A stretch of 64,000 bases of DNA, taken from Bisporella sp. PMI_857. Taxonomy: Eukaryota > Ascomycota > Leotiomycetes > Helotiales > Helotiaceae. Shown here one piece after another: positions 57,433 through 64,000 of the stretch. Numbering within the stretch: the first letter of the stretch is position 1; each line of letters begins with the position of its first letter. Location: the NCBI GenBank assembly GCA_021307315.1, contig JAJSPD010000023.1:248001-312000 (forward strand). Reading direction: 5' to 3'. Both the position numbers and the translations under genes were made by a program. The notes beneath the pieces are model-generated. The model did no database searches. It was not told the DNA's origin and saw only the letters and a list, made by a program, of their open reading frames with translations.

Positions 57433-58217
57433 CTATTTCACGCCTCGACCTCTCGCTGCAGCTCTTGCAAGTCCACTACCACGAGTACCACGAAGACCAC
57501 CACGGGCCGCCCCGCCTCTACCTGCCACTGGTATGCCACCACGACCGCCTCCTATCCGCGAAGGAGCAGGTGTTGAGAATTTTGGTGTTGCTTTCGAGGA
57601 TGTAGGAGGGTTGTCTACAAAGGATGTATCTGTGGTTCTGAGGGGTTTTAGCCTGTGGACTCATTTTTCCACATTCTATAGGACATACAGGAATGTGGTC
57701 TCCCCATCATCTCCGTGAAATCTTTCCGAATTTGTTGATCTTCCTGTACAAACTAGTTAGCGCTTAGCTAGATCATGCCCCAGGAAGCTTACTGAACTGA
57801 TCCTCTTGATCCCTTGCTCTCTTGAAAGAGTCCGGAATCGGAGCCTATGCTTATCAATCTCCGTGCCTATAATGTGCAGAGATCACCAACCTCCGGAAAG
57901 TCTACACAAAATGCATTCATGTTTAGCCCATATAAGAAACTTGCAAAGTTCTCGCTAAACCGTGATAAACTCTCATGCATCAACTGCAAGTGCATAAAAT
58001 TGGCCTCTAAATCCGCCATGGAATCCGAGAGCTCTGCGAACTCAGGCTCAAAAACCTCTAAAGGCAAGGCACCGCCGCTTCCTGCATTAGCAGAGTCGCG
58101 TAGAGAACTGCGGGAGGACGGTCTGAGAGGCGTTGTTGGGCGGGACAGAGGTCTGCGGGTCGCGGAACCAGACCGCTTGATGCTGCTTCCTGCTTGGGGG
58201 GTCGTTGAGGATGACAT
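57433..58217 (-). CDS. DAM1: DASH complex subunit Dam1, 217 aa
   Basis: Exons 58217-57891, 57844-57793, 57743-57689 and 57652-57433 join in phase. Dam1 is the kinetochore subunit of the fungal DASH ring that couples chromosomes to spindle microtubules. The N-terminal region is Ser/Arg-rich (RSGSATRRPLSRPTTPLRPS). The conserved core is LSDSMADLEANFMHLQ followed by FASFLYGLNMNAFCVDFPE. Exons 2-3 add APIPDSFKRARDQ and a GETTFL block; exon 4 has DTSFVDNPPTSSK and a Gly/Arg-rich tail (GGRGGIPVAGRGG, ending ARGRGVK). Core and tail together are characteristic. Divergent from the CRAL-TRIO gene. Confidence 0.92.
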
Positions 58218-58769
58218 GTCGAGAGTATGATTGCTTACAATCGTCTTTGAAGTGGGCAAAAAAAGAGACGATATTTGGTTGTTGACGTGACACTTTCGAA
58301 GTCCAGTGATCGCGCCAAGACTCCCCCACCATTTTCTAGAAGCCAAGGCCCCCTTGAAGACACACTGCAAATCCACGCAATTTAATGCAAAGAGAGGCGA
58401 AGCGAGGGAGGCACAAAACTATGACGAGTGATGCACAACGGGGCGGGAGGAGCACAGAACAGTATTACGAGAATAGGTAGACTAGGGCGGGGGTTTTAGC
58501 ACCTTCAAATTAGATATCATTCTTTTTTACGGATACTTCGGCTTCAACTCCCTTCGTTAGATATTACTGGTTTTACCACTATGCGCAAGTGGTAATATCT
58601 TGATAGCCCAGCTATATTATAACCGGGATCTTTGTTGTTCGCACCGTGTCTTTGGGCTGCATTTCATCGCGGGACCGGTACCCTATGACAAAGCTCCCCC
58701 GCAGACGAAACCACCTCCCTTCCTGTCGAATACCTCTGGACTCAGAGCAGTGTCTGTGACAAACCTTTG
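58218..58769. promoter_or_regulatory. divergent promoter region of DAM1 and CRAL-TRIO gene
   Basis: 552 bp between two divergent starts. A 'tatattataa' stretch near 58612 is TATA-like, but is 150 bp from the plus start. No other motif was recognised. Confidence 0.35.
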
Positions 58770-60929
<2,160 letters not shown>

Positions 60930-62340
60930 AAGATTTGCACAAGAAAAAAAGATTCGAAAAGGCAGGCCATGTAACTTCGTTGGTATATAGGAAAAAGGCT
61001 TGCAAAGACGGTATATACATGCATCAGATAGAGAGAGTCGAGAGCATATTTTCTTCAGCGCGCAAGCGTCAATAATGAGCGATCTCCTCTAGTCTTATCC
61101 TTCCTTTAATATGTTTCGAGTCTTCATACATGTAGGTCCTTCTGCATTAGCGTCTTTGGCAGGGAAAATTTTGTGCATGAGCATGTCAACCTCTGTGTGG
61201 CGAGCAAGGACGTCAATTGATCCCGCGGCAGATCGCAAAGGTGATAGTTCTGCGCTTCGCCAAAGCAGTGCTACCTCCGAGCCAGGCACAGCAGAGGCCA
61301 TCGCGAAACGCAGCAGAAGCAGCGAAGATAGAAATCCGCTTCAAGTCCCTTTGTCATCAGCGATGAAGCGAAAGGTCCAGCTTGCTCTATTTCCCGAGCC
61401 ATGTCCTGCGTTCAGATAGGCATGAGGTACAGCTCGCATTCTTCCCATGCCCCTCTCCTCGCTCTCTGATCTTGGGTAGCCTGGCATTGTCTCCTCAGTA
61501 TATCTTTATGCTGAACTCCGATGTAGTCTGCATTTTCGTGTCCTCTGGTCCCCGGCGTCTACTCCTCTGACGACTTCGCATTCCTCTTTCGTCGCCCATG
61601 TTTTAATATGTTCTTTTCAATTACATTCGGGGACGCAGCTTGCTCCGGTAAGCGCTCTCTCATACGAGGTGATTCATAACCTATGCAGCCTCGAAGTGTC
61701 ACAAGTCAGGATCTCATCAGCGAGTTGTATTTAGGCGTCTGCAAATTTTCATTATCAGATATGAAAGGATTATTCACGATGAGTAGCTCTCGCGCCTCGT
61801 AAAATCAATCTCTTCAGTAAGGATTTTCTTGTAGCGAAATGAAATAGCTTAGCGATATTCGAAAGGAGCAGGAGGCAAGAAAGAAAGATGGCCAGCTTCC
61901 GGCTTCTGGTGCCAAGAAGGAAGCAACCGGATCATCGAACGAAACACCCTTTCCCCATATCAAACAACAAGCCTCATCTAAGCATCAACAAATCACCCGG
62001 GTTTTGAGCTCCTGAAATAACACAGAACCCACCTGCCCGGCCCAAGCGCTTGCAACTCGGATAGTCTCTCCTTCGATTTGGAGCCCTCCAATTGGCCAGA
62101 CGCGAGGAGACTTTGAAGTATATATCTAAGCGAGCAGATCCACAAACTGCCCATGCGCGGACACTTTGAACTCGAAATGAGCCGCAACTTCGCTTGCATC
62201 TCCTACCGGCCGCGTTACGCAATCCATTCGTACGCGCATCCCGTTCGCGTTTCTGGAAGAGGAAAATTCGCCAAGTGGAGATCCAAATACGGCGCGGGTT
62301 CGAGGGCAGGACCACGAGAAGCGAGGATACTTTGTGGTCC
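60930..62340. other. intergenic, nothing recognised
   Basis: 3' region of the CRAL-TRIO gene and beyond. Open frames (61111-61419 and its antisense) lack recognisable domains or coding logic. No tRNA-like fold was found. Confidence 0.4.
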
Positions 62341-63565
62341 GATCTGCAACAAAAGTTTTGAATGAGGAAGAGTCCAAATGCAAGCTTGCTTGGATAGGTC
62401 AGCTTTGTCTTAAAGCATCGAGAGAACGGTCTGACGTAAGGAACTAGAGCTATGGAGCGTTGTACTCGTAGTTTTGTGAAACGAGAAACAAGGAAATCAA
62501 TCGGAGGAAGTTAGGTGGTATCAATGAGGCGATGTGCAACAAAACCGTTGATAAGCTCCAAGGCTAATTACTCATAGGCTGTGGTGCTGCCGTGTTACGA
62601 CGGGAGGCAATGTGCCGCAAAAGCACTGCTGAGGTATCGACTAGTCTGGTTGAAGAAATCATGAGGTTACCATGACGTTTGGACATTTTGCACTCAGACG
62701 TGCAACAAAAGCTCTCAGGATCCGATAAAATGCGGTTCCCATAGGTCAGGCCTCATTTTAGCGGACGGGCTGTGTTGTACATCCGAAGCTCAGAACTTGC
62801 TTGAACTGGTGGCCAGGAAAGTTTCCGATGACTAGTGAGGCTTTGGGCACACATGGCAACAAGCATCTTTGAACAAAAGATTGGCTGAAGCGCTTAGAAA
62901 CCATAGATCCGCCAATGAACTAGCCTTGAGTTCTCTGGGGGATGTGCTTATAGGCGGTGTTCGAGCCGAATGTTGGTCTGCAGCTTTCACTTTCCAGCAA
63001 AATTTTGGGGAATCTCCCTTCCTGTGGGGCACTTTGACTTCAAGCTGCACAAAAGTTTCAATCGCACATCGAGATCAGGGTCACAGGTGTCCAGCCCCTA
63101 GTCTGCACAGAGTAATATCCAGTTCGTAGCGGAAGCCAAAGTTTCTCGGGGCCTTCTACCGAACCCATTAGTAGAACTTATCCGGCAAGCTGCCGGCTGG
63201 ACGAAAACTAAGGATTTGCCAGAAGAGCGCAGAACAGCCGTGGCGAGAAACTGAAACGCAGTCTTCCGATAGGCTATTGGTGTGCAAGTTGCGTGGAAAG
63301 ACAAGATCTTGGGCGACCAGCATGCATGGTGGTGGCTTAATAAATGGGCAGACGAAACGGCTGATTGACGTTAGGAGACTTTGACAAGAGTTGCGACTTG
63401 CAACAAACTGAAAGACAAACAAGGTTCTGCTCATGATAGGCCAGCGCGTATCTTCAGAAATGTAAAATCGTGTGCATACTGTGCTTACATTATGGTTTGC
63501 CAGTTCAGTAGAAGCGAGGTACTGCGTATGCAAGGAGATTTACAAGCAGTGACCTGCAACAAAAT
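62341..63565 (+). repeat. recurring 'tgcaacaaaa' motif region
   Basis: The word 'tgcaacaaa(a)', or a close variant, recurs at about 62345, 62535, 62613, 62701, 62854, 63046, 63399 and 63555, always on the plus strand and several times preceded by an 'actttg' or 'attttg' word about 10-20 bp upstream. Spacing varies (80-350 bp). It may be a decayed tandem array or a repeated site. No gene is evident here. Confidence 0.4.
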
Positions 63566-64000
63566 CCTGATAATGCCTCTTCCTGCAAAGGAACTCTTCT
63601 GCTCACATCTCGTATGAGTAAATACATAGTTTTAATGTCCGTACGAGAGGCCATTGGGCTATTCTCAACAATGGTATAGAGATTCGGGTGCTCATGGGTG
63701 TGCTTCACTTAAGCCTCAAGCAAAACACAAGCGTGACAACTCAGTTTCTGGATCTCCTCTACAAGTGGGAGCGCCTGCATTTCCAGGTTGTTTCGCCATG
63801 CGTGGGTACTTTGAAGACCTCTAATCCGAGGAAGACGGTAGATTGGATGGTTGGCACAGTGCCTAACGAGGTAGCACATATTCCAATTCCTATGGCTTAC
63901 ATCTCTGCCCATTATGCAGCAGAGCAACGCGGTATCAATCATAAATTAAAAAAGAAAGCCCAAACCCCCCGCTGTGGGAAGTGATGAGGCATGCAAGGTG
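63566..64000. other. intergenic to window end
   Basis: A 98-codon plus-strand open frame (63688-63984) has no recognised feature and may continue past the window; not called. Confidence 0.3.

Noticed and set aside
57348..57605. Plus-strand open frame of 85 codons
   Set aside because: It is antisense to the last exon of DAM1, whose Gly/Arg-rich sequence keeps the opposite strand open.
61095..61419. Overlapping sense and antisense frames of 68-102 codons
   Set aside because: Neither strand shows a known domain; mutual shadowing prevents choosing one.

Overview
The window looks like nuclear DNA of a filamentous ascomycete (Pezizomycotina, perhaps Leotiomycetes; the class is a guess). Evidence: genes on both strands split by 45-85 nt introns with fungal signals (GTAAGT donors, CTAAC branch points, AG acceptors), fungal-only families (Dam1, SUR7-type, HeLo-like/PigL_N, DUF3435, fungal OTT_1508-type deaminase), a Zn2Cys6 regulator and a truncated Tad1-like LINE. 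Gene models below were joined by hand from splice signals and phase; no homology search was run.

Layout. About 0-49 kb is accessory DNA: lineage-specific or signalling genes, many broken by frameshifts or stops, set among at least 13 copies of one dispersed repeat, a small inverted-repeat element, a LINE fragment and a foldback transposon that has split a membrane-protein gene. About 49-53.4 kb is AT-rich with one small gene. About 53.4-61 kb is an ordinary compact core block: mitochondrial aconitase (-), Bud20 (+), Dam1 (-) and a CRAL-TRIO protein (+), with all reading frames intact. The last 3 kb holds no gene I can support, but a motif recurs in it.

Most notable content. Two paralogous genes (34.7 and 43.3 kb) encode what looks like a transthyretin/5-hydroxyisourate-hydrolase-type domain fused to a homeodomain. 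The enzyme's catalytic residues are mostly replaced, while homeodomain contact residues are kept. Between them lie membrane and signalling genes: a 3-4 TM protein (disrupted), a Ras-like GTPase, a PAQR/Izh receptor with one stop codon, and a SUR7-family protein. At 45.5-48.6 kb a DUF3435-type tyrosine recombinase (family of Starship 'captains') reads leftwards into the accessory DNA and sits near the accessory/core border. This suggests, without proving, that the accessory part is or was a giant mobile element.

Other accessory genes: a degenerate pseudokinase, a secreted Ser/Thr-rich protein, a HeLo-like protein, a ubiquitin-like-domain protein, two related SANT/Myb-like genes (one clearly dead), an F-box protein, coiled-coil proteins, a dead nucleic-acid-deaminase-like gene and an intact Zn2Cys6 transcription factor.
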